64,000 nt of DNA, taken from contig JBBELK010001456.1 in the NCBI GenBank assembly GCA_037783545.1, forward strand, positions 1-64,000, written 5' to 3'. Each line of letters begins with the position of its first letter. The first letter of the stretch is position 1. This DNA comes from Henricia sp. BOLD:AAB3569 (lineage: Eukaryota; Echinodermata; Asteroidea; Spinulosida; Echinasteridae). This document shows, one piece after another, positions 12,934-26,000 of the stretch. A program made the position numbers and the translations under genes. The notes under the pieces were generated by a model. The model worked only from the letters and a program-made list of their open reading frames with translations. It was not told where the DNA came from and made no database searches.

Positions 12934-15469
12934 GTGGCTGTCTGTACACACCTCTTTGGGGTACTCCTGAGTTGTGCGCATGCTCAGTCATTCGGACTGT
13001 CGTTAACGCACCGCAGTTTGGCTCGGAAATTTGGTCAAAGTGTGGTCCAAACGTCGGCAAATTTGGAGGTCGAAAAATGTTCCGACGAACTTCAAATTTT
13101 GCATGCCCTAAACTCTCTATATTGCGCACTTGTCATAAAAAATTGACAGACTTTCGCCGGGAAATGGCAGAGAAATTTCAAAGTTTAGAAAAAACTGGGT
13201 TGAGGCTTCCTGACTGCTCTCACGCAAACCGTGGCTGTCTGTACACACCTCTTTGGGGTACTCCTGAGTTGTGCGCATGCTCAGTCATTCGGACTGTCGT
13301 TAACGCACCGCAGTTTGGCTCGGCAATTTGGTCAAAGTGTGGTCCAAACGTCGGCAAATTTGGAGGTCGAAAAATGTTCCGACGAACTTCAAATTGTGCA
13401 TGCCCTAAACTCTCTATATTGCGCACTTGTCATAAAAAATTGACAGACTTTCGCCGGGAAATGGCAGAGAAATTTCAAAGTTTAGAAAAAACTGGGTTGA
13501 GGCTTCCTGACTGCTCTCACGCAAACCGTGGCTGTCTGTACACACCTCTTTGGGGTACTCCTGAGTTGTGCGCATACTCAGTCATTCGGACTGTCGTTTG
13601 GTGAAAGTGTGGTCCAAACGTCGGCAAATTTGGAGGTCGAAAAATGTTCCGACGAACTTCAAATTTTGCATGCCCTAAACTCTCTATATTGCGCACTTGT
13701 CATAAAAAAATGGACAGACTTTCGCCGGGAAATGGCAGAGAAATTTCAAAGTTTAGAAAAAACTGGGTTGAGGCTTCCTGACTGCTCTCACGCAAACCGT
13801 GGCTGTCTGTACACACCTCTTTGGGGTACTCCTGAGTTGTGCGCATGCTCAGTCATTCGGACTGTCGTTAACGCACCGCAGTTTGGCTCGGCAATTTGGT
13901 CAAAGTGTGGTCCAAACGTCGGCAAATTTGGAGGTCGAAAAATGTTCCGACGAACTTCAAATTTTGCATGCCCTAAACTCTCTATATTGCGCACTTGTCA
14001 TAAAAAATTGACAGACTTTCGCCGGGAAATGGCAGAGAAATTTCAAAGTTTAGAAAAAACTGGGTTGAGGCTTCCTGACTGCTCTCACGCAAACCGTGGC
14101 TGTCTGTACACACCTCTTTGGGGTACTCCTGAGTTGTGCGCATGCTCAGTCATTCGGACTGTCGTTAACGCACCGCAGTTTGGCTCGGCAATTTGGTCAA
14201 AGTGTGGTCCAAACGTCGGCAAATTTGGAGGTCGAAAAATGTTCCGACGAACTTCAAATTGTGCATGCCCTAAACTCTCTATATTGCGCACTTGTCATAA
14301 AAAATTGACAGACTTTCGCCGGGAAATGGCAGAGAAATTTCAAAGTTTAGAAAAAACTGGGTTGAGGCTTCCTGACTGCTCTCACGCAAACCGTGGCTGT
14401 CTGTACACACCTCTTTGGGGTACTCCTGAGTTGTGCGCATACTCAGTCATTCGGACTGTCGTTAACGCACCGCAGTTTGGCTCGGCAATTTGGTCAAAGT
14501 GTGGTCCAAACGTCGGCAAATTTGGAGGTCGAAAAATGTTCCGACGAACTTCAAATTTTGCATTTCCTAAACTCTCTATATTGCGCACTTGTCATAAAAA
14601 GTTGACAGACTTTCGCCGGGAAATGGCAGAGAAATTTCAAAGTTTAGAAAAAACTGGGTTGAGGCTTCCTGACTGCTCTCACGCAAACCGTGGCTGTCTG
14701 TACACACCTCTTTGGGGTACTACTGAGTTGTGCGCATGCTCAGTCATTCGGACTGTCGTTAACGCACCGCAGTTTGGCTCGGCAATTTGGTCAAAGTGTG
14801 GTCCAAACGTCGGCAAATTTGGAGGTCGAAAAATGTTCGGACGAACTTCAAATTTTGCATGCCCTAAACTCTCTATATTGCGCACTTGTCATAAAAAATT
14901 GACAGACTTTCGCCGGGAAATGGCAGAGAAATTTCAAAGTTTAGAAAAAACTGGGTTGAGGCTTCCTGACTGCTCTCACGCAAACCGTGGCTGTCTGTAC
15001 ACACCTCTGTGGGGTACTCCTGAGTTGTGCGCATGCTCAGTCATTCGGACTGTCGTTAACGCACCGCAGTTTGGCTCGGCAATTTGGTCAAAGTGTGGTC
15101 CAAACGTCGGCAAATTTGGAGTTCGAAAAATGTTCGGACGAACTTCAAATTTTGCATGCCCTAAACTCTCTATATTGCGCACTTGTCATAAAAAATTGAC
15201 AGACTTTCGCCGGGAAATGGCAGAGAAATTTCAAAGTTTAGAAAAAACTGGGTTGAGGCTTCCTGACTGCTCTCACGCAAACCGTGGCTGTCTGTACACA
15301 CCTCTTTGGGGTACTCCTTAGTTGTGCGCATGCTCAGTCATTCGGACTGTCGTTAACGCACCGCAGTTTGGCTCGGCAATTTGGTCAAAGTGTGGTCCAA
15401 ACGTCGGCAAATTTGGAGGTCGAAAAATGTTCCGACGAACTTCAAATTTTGCATGCCCTAAACTCTCTA
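12934..15469 (+). repeat. Family A large duplication, copy 2 (offset 2944 bp)
   Basis: Second copy of the 9990-12525 block, with the same rare variants in the same order. It ends within the unit at 15284, which has a private TCCTTAG in place of TCCTGAG. The very high similarity points to a recent event. Confidence 0.88.
13528..13798 (+). repeat. Fused family A unit, second copy of the 27-bp deletion
   Basis: Identical breakpoint to the unit at 10584, 2944 bp away, so it was copied by the block duplication and did not arise twice. The two copies differ by T versus G just after the following A-run. Confidence 0.9.
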
Positions 15470-18400
15470 TATTGCGCACTTGTCATAAAAAATTGACAGA
15501 CTTTCGCCGGGAAATGGCAGAGAAATTTCAAAGTTTAGAAAAAAATGGGTTGAGGCTTCCTGACTGCTCTCACGCAAACCGTGGCTGTCTGTACACACCT
15601 CTTTGGGGTACTCCTGAGTTGTGCGCATGCTCAGTCATTCGGACTGTCGTTAACGCACCGCAGTTTGGCTCGGCAATTTGGTGAAAGTGTGGTCCAAACG
15701 TCGGCAAATTTGGAGGTCGAAAAATGTTCCGACGAACTTCAAATTTTGCATGCCCTAAACTCTCTATATTGCGCACTTGTCATAAAAAAATGGACAGACT
15801 TTCGCCGGGAAATGGCAGAGAAATTTCAAAGTTTAGAAAAAACTGGGTTGAGGCTTCCTGACTGCTCTCACGCAAACCGTGGCTGTCTGTACACACCTCT
15901 TTGGGGTACTCCTGAGTTGTGCGCATGCTCAGTCATTCGGACTGTCGTTAACGCACCGCAGTTTGGCTCGGCAATTTGGTCAAAGTGTGGTCCAAACGTC
16001 GGCAAATTTGGAGGTCGAAAAATGTTCCGACGAACTTCAGATTGTGCATGCCCTAAACTCTCTATATTGCGCACTTGTCATAAAAAATTGACAGACTTTC
16101 GCCGGGAAATGGCAGAGAAATTTCAAAGTTTAGAAAAAACTGGGTTGAGGCTTCCTGACTGCTCTCACGCAAACCGTGGCTGTCTGTACACACCTCTTTG
16201 GGGTACTCCTGAGTTGTGCGCATACTCAGTCATTCGGACTGTCGTTAACGCACCGCAGTTTGACTCGGCAATTTGGTCAAAGTGTGGTCCAAACGTCGGC
16301 AAATTTGGAGGTCGAAAAATGTTCCGACGAACTTCAAATTTTGCATTTCCTAAACTCTCTATATTGCGCACTTGTCATAAAAAGTTGACAGACTTTCGCC
16401 AAGAAATGGCAGAGAAATTTCAAAGTTTAGAAAAAACTGGGTTGAGGCTTCCTGACTGCTCTCACGCAAACCGTGGCTGTCTGTACACACCTCTTTGGGG
16501 TACTACTGAGTTGTGCGCATGCTCAGTCATTCGGACTGTCGTTAACGCACCGCAGTTTGGCTCGGCAATTTGGTCAAAGTGTGGTCCAAACGTCGGCAAA
16601 TTTGGAGGTCGAAAAATGTTCCGACGAACTTCAAATTTTGCATGCCCTAAACTCTCTATATTGCGCACTTGTCATAAAAAATTGACAGACTTTCGCCGGG
16701 AAATGGCAGAGAAATTTCAAAGTTTAGAAAAAACTGGGTTGAGGCTTCCTGACTGCTCTCACGCAAACCGTGGCTGTCTGTACACACCTCTGTGGGGTAC
16801 TCCTGAGTTGTGCGCATGCTCAGTCATTCGGACTGTCGTTAACGCACCGCAGTTTGGCTCGGCAATTTGGTCAAAGTGTGGTCCAAACGTCGGCAAATTT
16901 GGAGTTCGAAAAATGTTCCGACGAACTTCAAATTTTGCATGCCCTAAACTCTCTATATTGCGCACTTGTCATAAAAAAATGACAGACTTTCGCCGGGAAA
17001 TGGCAGAGAAATTTCAAAGTTTAGAAAAAACTGGGTTGAGGCTTCCTGACTGCTCTCACGCAAACCGTGGCTGTCTGTACACACCTCTTTGGGGTACTCC
17101 TGAGTTGTGCGCATGCTCAGTCATTCGGACTGTCGTTAACGCACCGCAGTTTGGCTCGGCAATTTGGTCAAAGTGTGGTCCAAACGTCGGCAAATTTGGA
17201 GGTCGAAAAATGTTCCGACGAACTTCAAATTTTGCATGCCCTAAACTCTCTATATTGCGCACTTGTCATAAAAAATTGACAGACTTTCGCCGGGAAATGG
17301 CAGAGAAATTTCAAAGTTTAGAAAAAAATGGGTTGAGGCTTCCTGACTGCTCTCACGCAAACCGTGGCTGTCTGTACACACCTCTTTGGGGTACTCCTGA
17401 GTTGTGCGCATGCTCAGTCATTCGGACTGTCGTTAACGCACCGCAGTTTGGCTCGGCAATTTGGTGAAAGTGTGGTCCAAACGTCGGCAAATTTGGAGGT
17501 CGAAAAATGTTCCGACGAACTTCAAATTTTGCATGCCCTAAACTCTCTATATTGCGCACTTGTCATAAAAAAATGGACAGACTTTCGCCGGGAAATGGCA
17601 GAGAAATTTCAAAGTTTAGAAAAAACTGGGTTGAGGCTTCCTGACTGCTCTCACGCAAACCGTGGCTGTCTGTACACACCTCTTTGGGGTACTCCTGAGT
17701 TGTGCGCATGCTCAGTCATTCGGACTGTCGTTAACGCACCGCAGTTTGGCTCGGCAATTTGGTGAAAGTGTGGTCCAAACGTCGGCAAATTTGGAGGTCG
17801 AAAAATGTTCCGACGAACTTCAAATTTTGCATGCCCTAAACTCTCTATATTGCGCACTTGTCATAAAAAATTGACAGACTTTCGCCGGGAAATGGCAGAG
17901 AAATTTCAAAGTTTAGAAAAAACTGGGTTGAGGCTTCCTGACTGCTCTCACGCAAACCGTGGCTGTCTGTACACACCTCTTTGGGGTACTCCTGAGTTGT
18001 GCGCATGCTCAGTCATTCGGACTGTCGTTAACGCACCGCAGTTTGGCTCGGCAATTTGGTCAAAGTGTGGTCCAAACGTCGGCAAATTTGGAGGTCGAAA
18101 AATGTTCCGACGAACTTCAAATTGTGCATGCCCTAAACTCTCTATATTGCGCACTTGTCATAAAAAATTGACAGACTTTCGCCGGGAAATGGCAGAGAAA
18201 TTTCAAAGTTTAGAAAAAACTGGGTTGAGGCTTCCTGACTGCTCTCACGCAAACCGTGGCTGTCTGTACACACCTCTTTGGGGTACTCCTGAGTTGTGCG
18301 CATACTCAGTCATTCGGACTGTCGTTAACGCACCGCAGTTTGGCTCGGCAATTTGGTCAAAGTGTGGTCCAAACGTCGGCAAATTTGGAGGTCGAAAAAT

Positions 18401-19382
18401 GTTCCGACGAACTTCAAATTTTGCATGCCCTAAACTCTCTATATTGCGCACTTGTCATAAAAAGTTGACAGACTTTCGCCGGGAAATGGCAGAGAAATTT
18501 CAAAGTTTAGAAAAAACTGGGTTGAGGCTTCCTGACTGCTCTCACGCAAACCGTGGCTGTCTGTACACACCTCTTTGGGGTACTCCTGAGTTGTGCGCAT
18601 GCTCAGTCATTCGGACTGTCGTTAACGCACCGCAGTTTGGCTCGGCAATTTGGTCAAAGTGTGGTCCAAACGTCGGCAAATTTGGAGGTCGAAAAATGTT
18701 CCGACGAACTTCAAATTTTGCATGCCCTAAACTCTCTATATTGCGCACTTGTCATAAAAAATTGACAGACTTTCGCCGGGAAATGGCAGAGAAATTTCAA
18801 AGTTTAGAAAAAACTGGGTTGAGGCTTCCTGACTGCTCTCACGCAAACCGTGGCTGTCTGTACACACCTCTGTGGTGTACTCCTGAGTTGTGCGCATGCT
18901 CAGTCATTCGGACTGTCGTTAACGCACCGCAGTTTGGCTCGGCAATTTGGTCAAAGTGTGGTCCAAACGTCGGCAAATTTGGAGGTCGAAAAATGTTCCG
19001 ACGAACTTCAAATTTTGCATGCCCTAAACTCTCTATATTGCGCACTTGTCATAAAAAATTGACAGACTTTCGCCGGGAAATGGCAGAGAAATTTCAAAGT
19101 TTAGAAAAAACTGGGTTGAGGCTTCCTGACTGCTCTCACGCAAACCGTGGCTGTCTGTACACACCTCTTTGGGGTACTCCTGAGTTGTGCGCATGCTCAG
19201 TCATTCGGACTGTCGTTAACGCACCGCAGTTTGGCTCGGCAATTTGGTGAAAGTGTGGTCCAAACGTCGGCAAATTTGGAGGTCGAAAAATGTTCCGACG
19301 AACTTCAAATTTTGCATGCCCTAAACTCTCTATATTGCGCACTTGTCATAAAAAATTGACAGACTTTCGCCGGGAAATGGCA
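15470..19382 (+). repeat. Family A terminal block next to the junction
   Basis: TGGTGA units at 15581 and 17364 keep the six-unit spacing (1783 bp). A further TGGTGA unit at 17662 follows immediately, a local single-unit duplication. The series AATTGTGCATG, CGCATACTCAG, plain or TACTACTGAG, CTCTGTGGGG, TGGTGA then runs again to 19147. Private changes are few (TTTGACTCGG in unit 16176, TGTGGTGTAC in unit 18850). The last units show no sign of the decay usually seen at an array edge. The final unit stops after 27 bp (19356-19382). Confidence 0.82.
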
Positions 19383-19460
19383 CGGTTAGGGGTATAACCA
19401 CGTAGCCGAGCTCCGCTTTCCCTAAACTCTGAAATTTCTCGGTCATTTCCTAGCGAAAAT
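19356..19460. other. Inverted junction between satellite families A and B
   Basis: Family A ends inside a unit at GGGAAATGGCA, and the next bases, CGGTTAGGGGTATAACC, are the plus-strand form of a B unit. The two bases CA at 19381-19382 fit either family, so the breakpoint has at most about 2 bp of microhomology. Since B is in reverse orientation relative to A, homologous sequence leaves the junction on both sides as an imperfect inverted repeat. A stops at position 27 of the unit, and B runs backwards from about position 82, leaving a non-paired centre of about 55 nt. The first B unit has a private CTCGGTCATTTCC. An assembly misjoin is the main alternative to a real inversion or end-joining event. 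Confidence 0.9.
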
Positions 19461-22400
19461 CTGTCAATTTTGCATGACAAGTGCGGAATATATACAGTTT
19501 GGAGCATGCAAAATTTGAAGTTGGTTGGAAAATTCCTTGATTTCCAAATTTGCCGGCATTTGGGACACACTTTGACCTAATTCCCGTCACAATCTGGGGT
19601 GAGTCAACGGCCGTACAAATGTACACCAGCGCAGCGCAGGGTGTCCCAACAGCCACGGTTAGGGGAATAACCACGTAGCCGAGCTCCGCTTTCCCTAAAC
19701 TCTGAAATTTCTCCGTCATTTCCCAGCGAAAATCTGTCAATTTTGCATGACAAGTGCGGAATATATACAGTTTGGAGCATGCGAAATTTAAAGTTGGTTG
19801 GAAAATTCCTTGATTTCCAAATTTGCCGGCATTTGGGACACACTTTGACCTAATTCCCGTCACAATCTGGGGTGAGTCAACGGCCGTACAAATGTACACC
19901 AGCGCAGGGCAGGGTGTCCCAACAGCCACGGTTAGGGGAATAACCACGTAGCCGAGCTCCGCTTTCCCTAAACTCTGAAATTTCTCCGTCATTTCCCAGC
20001 GAAAATCTGTCAATTTTGCATGACAAGTGCGGAATATATACAGTTTGGAGCATGCACAATTTGAAGTTGGTTGGAAAATTCCTTGATTTCCAAATTTGCC
20101 GGCATTTGGGACACACTTTGACCTAATTCCCGTCACAATCTGGGGTGAGTCAACGGCCGTACAAATGTACACAAGCGCAGCGCAGGGTGTCCCAACAGCC
20201 ACGGTTAGGGGAATAACCACGTAGCCGAGCTCTGCTTTCCCTAAACTCTGAAATTTCTCCGTCATTTCCCAGCGAAAATCTGTCAATTTTGCATGACAAG
20301 TGCGGAATATATACAGTTTGGAGCATGCAAAATTTGAAGTTGGTTGGAAAATTCCTTGATTTCCAAATTTGCCGGCATTTGGGACACACTTTGACCTAAT
20401 TCCCGTCACAATCTGGGGTGAGTCAACGGCCGTACAAATGTACACCAGCGCATGCGCAGCGCAGGGTGTCCCAACAGCCACGGTTAGGGGAATAACCACG
20501 TAGCCGAGCTCCGCTTTCCCTAAACTCTGAAATTTCTCCGTCATTTCCCAGCGAAAATCTGTCAATTTTGCATGACAAGTGCGGAATATATACAGTTTGG
20601 AGCATGCAAAATTTGAAGTTAGTTGGAAAATTCCTTGATTTCCAAATTTGCCGGCATTTGGGACACACTTTGACCTAATTCCCGTCACAATCTGGGGTGA
20701 GTCAACGGCCGTACAAATGTACACAAGCGCAGCGCAGGGTGTCCCAACAGCCACGGTTAGGGGTATAACCACGTAGCCGAGCTCCGCTTTCCCTAAACTC
20801 TGAAATTTCTCCGTCATTTCCTAGCGAAAATCTGTCAATTTTGCATGACAAGTGCGGAATATATACAGTTTGGAGCATGCAAAATTTGAAGTTGATTGGA
20901 AAATTCCTTGATTTCCAAATTTGCCGGCATTTGGGACACACTTTGACCTAATTCCCGTCACAATCTGGGGTGAGTCAACGGCCGTACAAATGTACACCAG
21001 CGCAGCGCAGGGTGTCCCAACAGCCACGGTTAGGGGAATAACCACGTAGCCGAGCTCCGCTTTCCCTAAACTCTGAAATGTCTCCGTCATTTCCCAGCGA
21101 AAATCTGTCAATTTTGCATGACAAGTGCGGAATATATACAGTTTGGAGCATGCAAAATTTGAAGTTGGTTGGAAAATTCCTTGATTTCCAAATTTGCCGG
21201 CATTTGGGACACACTTTGACCTAATTCCCGTCACAATCTGGGGTGAGTCAACGGCCGTACAAATGTACACCAGCGCAGCGCAGGGTGTCCCAACAGCCAC
21301 GGTTAGGGGAATAACCACGTAGCCGAGCTCCGCTTTCCCTAAACTCTGAAATTTCTCCGTCATTTCCCAGCGAAAATCTGTCAATTTTGCATGACAAGTG
21401 CGGAATATATACAGTTTGGAGCATGCGAAATTTAAAGTTGGTTGGAAAATTCCTTGATTTCCAAATTTGCCGGCATTTGGGACACACTTTGACCTAATTC
21501 CCGTCACAATCTGGGGTGAGTCAACGGCCGTACAAATGTACACCAGCGCAGCGCAGGGTGTCCCAACAGCCACGGTTAGGGGAATAACCACGTAGCCGAT
21601 CTCCGCTTTCCCTAAACTCTGAAATTTCTCCGTCATTTCCCAGCGAAAATCTGTCAATTTTGCATGACAAGTGCGGAATATATACAGTTTGGAGCATGCA
21701 AAATTTGAAGTTGGTTGGAAAATTCCTTGATTTCCAAATTTGCCGGCATTTGGGACACACTTTGACCTAATTCCCGTCACAATCTGGGGTGAGTCAACGG
21801 CCGTACAAATGTACACAAGCGCAGCGCAGGGTGTCCCAACAGCCACGGTTAGGGGTATAACCACGTAGCCGAGCTCCGCTTTCCCTAAACTCTGAAATTT
21901 CTCCGTCATTTCCTAGCGAAAATCTGTCAATTTTGCATGACAAGTGCGGAATATATACAGTTTGGAGCATGCAAAATTTAAAGTTGGTTGGAAAATTCCT
22001 TGATTTCCAAATTTGCCGGCATTTGGGACACACTTTGACCTAATTCCCGTCACAATCTGGGGTGAGTCAACGGCCGTACAAATGTACACCAGCGCAGCGC
22101 AGGGTGTCCCAACAGCCACGGTTAGGGGAATAACCACGTAGCCGAGCTCCGCTTTCCCTAAACTCTGAAATTTCTCCGTCATTTCCCAGCGAAAATCAGT
22201 CAATTTTGCATGACAAGTGCGGAATATATATAGTTTGGAGCATGCAAAATTTGAAGTTGGTTGGAAAATTCCTTGATTTCCAAATTTGCCGGCATTTGGG
22301 ACACACTTTGACCTAATTCCCGTCACAATCTGGGGTGAGTCAACGGCCGTACAAATGTACACCAGCGCAGCGCAGGGTGTCCCAACAGCCACGGTTAGGG

Positions 22401-23160
22401 GAATAACCACGTAGCCGAGCTCCGCTTTCCCTAAACTCTGAAATTTCTCCGTCATTTCCTATCGAAAATCTGTCAATTTTGCATGACAAGTGCGGAATAT
22501 ATACAGTTTGGAGCATGCAAAATTTGAAGTTGGTTGAAAAATTCCTTGATTTCCAAATTTGCCGGCATTTGGGACACACTTTGACCTAATTCCCGTCACA
22601 ATCTGGGGTGAGTCAACGGCCGTACAAATGTACACCAGCGCAGCGCAGGGTGTCCCAACAGCCACGGTTAGGGGAATAACCACGTAGCCGAGCTCCGCTT
22701 TCCCTAAACTCTGAAATTTCTCCGTCATTTCCCAGCGAAAATCTGTCAATTTTGCATGACAAGTGCGGAATATATACAGTTTGGAGCATGCCAAATTTAA
22801 AGTTGGTTGGAAAATTCCTTGATTTCCAAATTTGCCGGCATTTGGGACACACTTTGACCTAATTCCCGTCACAATCTGGGGTGAGTCAACGGCCGTACAA
22901 ATGTACACCAGCGCATGCGCAGCGCAGGGTGTCCCAACAGCCACGGTTAGGGGAATAACCACGTAGCCGAGCTCCGCTTTCCCTAAACTCTGAAATTTCT
23001 CCGTCATTTCCCAGCGAAAATCTGTCAATTTTGCATGACAAGTGCGGAATATATACAGTTTGGAACATGCAAAATTTGAAGTTGGTTGGAAAATTCCTTG
23101 ATTTCCAAATTTGCCGGCATTTGGGACACACTTTGACCTAATTCCCGTCACAATCTAGGG
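19383..23160 (-). repeat. Family B block next to the junction
   Basis: Units carrying GGTATAACC together with TTTCCTAGCG occur near 19391, 20761 and 21854, about five and then four units apart. Six-base-longer (279-bp) units occur at 20452 and 22915. GCATGCGAAATTTAAAG appears near 19790 and 21427. One GCATGCACAATTTG unit lies near 20053. I found no single-base length changes here, unlike the centre of the array. Confidence 0.75.
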
Positions 23161-26000
23161 TGAGTCAACGGCCGTACAAATGTACACCAGCGCAGCGCAG
23201 GGTGTCCCAACAGCCACGGTTAGGGGAATAACCACGTAGCCGAGCTCCGCTTTCACTAAACTCTGAAATTTCTCCGTCATTTCCCAGCGAAAATCTGTCA
23301 ATTTTGCATGACAAGTGCGGAATATATACAGTTTGGAACATGCAAAATTTGAAGTTGGTTGGAAAATTCCTTGATTTCCAAATTTGCCGGCATTTGGGAC
23401 ACACTTTGACCTAATTCCCGTCACAATCTGGGGTGAGTCAACGGCCGTACAAATGTACACCAGCGCAGCGCAGGGTGTCCCAACAGCCACGGTTAGGGGA
23501 ATAACCACGTAGCCGAGCTCCGCTTTCCCTAAACTCTGAAATTTCTCCGTCATTTCCCAGCGAAAATCTGTCAATTTTGCATGACAAGTGCGGAATATAT
23601 ACAGTTTGGAGCATGCAAAATTTAAAGTTGGTTGGAAAATTCCTTGATTTCCAAATTTGCCGGCATTTGGGACACACTTTGACCTAATTCCCGTCACAAT
23701 CTGGGGTGAGTCAACGGCCGTACAAATGTACACCAGCGCAGCCCAGGGTGTCCCAACAGCCACGGTTAGGGGAATAACCACGTAGCCGAGCTCCGCTTTC
23801 CCTAAACTCTGAAATTTCTCCGTCATTTCCCAGCGAAAATCTGTCAATTTTGCATGACAAGTGCGGAATATATACAGTTTGGAGCATGCAAAATTTGAAG
23901 TTGTTTGGAAAATTCCTTGATTTCCAAATTTGCCGGCATTTGGGACACACTTTGACCTAATTCCCGTCACAATCTGGGGTGAGTCAACGGCCGTACAAAT
24001 GTACACAAGCGCAGCGCAGGGTGTCCCAACAGCCACGGTTAGGGGAATAACCACGTAGCCGAGCTCCGCTTTCCCTAAACTCTGAAATTTCTCCGTCATT
24101 TCCCAGCGAAAATCTGTCAATTTTGCATGACAAGTGCGAAATATATACAGTTTGGAGCATGCAAAATTTGAAGTTGGTTGGAAAATTCCTTGATTTCCAA
24201 ATTTGCCGGCATTTGGGACACACTTTGACCTAATTCCCGTCACAATCTGGGGTGAGTCAGCGGCCGTACAAATGTACACCAGCGCAGCGCAGGGTGTCCC
24301 AACAGCCACGGTTAGGGGAATAACCACGTAGCCGAGCTCCGCTTTCCCTAAACTCTGAAATTTCTCCGTCATTTCCTAGCGAAAATCTGTCAATTTTGCA
24401 TGACAAGTGCGGAATATATACAGTTTGGAGCATGCAAAATTTGAAGTTGGTTGGAAAATTCCTTGATTTCCAAATTTGCCGGCATTTGGGAAACACTTTG
24501 ACCTAATTCTCGTCACAATCTGGGGTGAGTCAACGGCCGTACAAATGTACACAAGCGCAGCGCAGGGTGTCCCAACAGCCACGGTTAGGGGAATAACCAC
24601 GTAGCCGAGCTCCGCTTTCCCTAAACTCTGAAATTTCTCCGTCATTTCCCAGCGAAAATCTGTCAATTTTGCATGACAAGTGCGGAATATATACAGTTTG
24701 GAGCATGCAAAATTTGAAGTTGGTTGGAAAATTCCTTGATTTCCAAATTTGCCGGCATTTGGGACACACTTTGACCTAATTCCCGTCACAATCTGGGGTG
24801 AGTCAACGGCCGTACAAATGTACACCAGCGCAGCGCAGGGTGTCCCAACAGCCACGGTTAGGGGAATAACCACGTAGCCGAGCTCCGCTTTCCCTAAACT
24901 CTGAAATTTCTCCGTCATTTCCCAGCGAAAATCTGTCAATTTTGCATGACAAGTGCGGAATATATACAGTTTGGAGCATGCAAAATTTAAAGTTGGTTGG
25001 AAAATTCCTTGATTTCCAAATTTGCCGGCATTTGGGACACACTTTGACCTAATTCCCGTCACAATCTGGGGTGAGTCAACGGCCGTACAAATGTACACCA
25101 GCGCAGCGCAGGGTGTCCCAACAGCCACGGTTAGGGGAATAACCACGTAGCCGAGCTCCGCTTTCCCTAAACTCTGACATTTCTCCATCATTTCCTAGCG
25201 AAAATCTGTCAATTTTGCATGACAAGTGCGGAATATATACAGTTCGGAGCATGCAAAATTTGAAGTTGGTTGGAAAATTCCTTGATTTCCAAATTTGCCG
25301 GCATTTGGGACACACTTTGACCTAATTCCCGTCACAATCTGGGGTGAGTCAACGGCCGTACAAATGTACACAAGCGCAGCGCAGGGTGTCCCAACAGCCA
25401 CGGTTAGGGGAATAACCACGTAGCCGAGCTCCGCTTTCCCTAAACTCTGAAATTTCTCCGTCATTTCCCAGCGAAAATCTGTCAATTTTGCATGACAAGT
25501 GCGAAATATATACAGTTTGGAGCATGCAAAATTTGAAGTTGGTTGGAAAATTCCTTGATTTCCAAATTTGCCGGCATTTGGGACACACTTTGACCTAATT
25601 CCCGTCACAATCTGGGGTGAGTCAGCGGCCGTACAAATGTACACCAGCGCAGCGCAGGGTGTCCCAACAGCCACGGTTAGGGGAATAACCACGTAGCCGA
25701 GCTCCGCTTTCCCTAAACTCTGAAATTTCTCCGTCATTTCCTAGCGAAAATCTGTCAATTTTGCATGACAAGTGCGGAATATATACAGTTTGGAGCATGC
25801 AAAATTTGAAGTTGGTTGGAAAATTCCTTGATTTCCAAATTTGCCGGCATTTGGGAAACACTTTGACCTAATTCTCGTCACAATCTGGGGTGAGTCAACG
25901 GCCGTACAAATGTACACAAGCGCAGCGCAGGGTGTCCCAACAGCCACGGTTAGGGGAATAACCACGTAGCCGAGCTCCGCTTTCCCTAAACTCTGAAATT
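23160..26000 (-). repeat. Family B duplication at offset 4094 bp, copy 1
   Basis: Rare variants TTTCACTAAAC (23251), GCAGCCCAGGG (about 23741), GTTGTTTGG, GCGAAATAT, GTCAGCGG (24256 and 25621) and GGGAAACAC with TTCTCGTC recur in the same order 4094 bp downstream (fifteen units minus one base). Edges are approximate, set where flanking variants stop matching. Confidence 0.82.

Larger units (their letters stand above)
1..19382 (+). repeat. Satellite family A array, 297-bp tandem monomer, about 65 copies
   Basis: The whole stretch is head-to-tail copies of one 297-bp unit. Landmarks such as GTGGCTGTCTG recur at 480, 777, 1074, 1371, 1668 and so on to 19147. Most copies differ from the consensus at only a few positions. 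GC is about 46% and each unit has 16 CpG. One HpaI site (GTTAAC) and two GCATGC sites are present per typical unit. A few units are 298 bp (an extra A in the A-run), 294 bp or 271 bp. No unique sequence or mobile element interrupts the array, and its left edge lies outside the window. The plus strand is called because this is the orientation in which the unit aligns to the reverse complement of family B. Function is unknown; a structural role in heterochromatin is inference only. Confidence 0.97.

Noticed and set aside
10584-13604. An open frame of about 1000 codons made of a 99-residue repeat, and similar long frames on minus in family B
   Set aside because: It arises because the satellite unit is a multiple of three and lacks stops in one frame. 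The frame is cut at recurring unit types, differences between families are not concentrated at third positions, and no domain is recognisable.
19356-19460. Mobile element inserted at the A/B junction
   Set aside because: A sequence passes directly into B sequence with no extra DNA, no terminal repeats and no target-site duplication.
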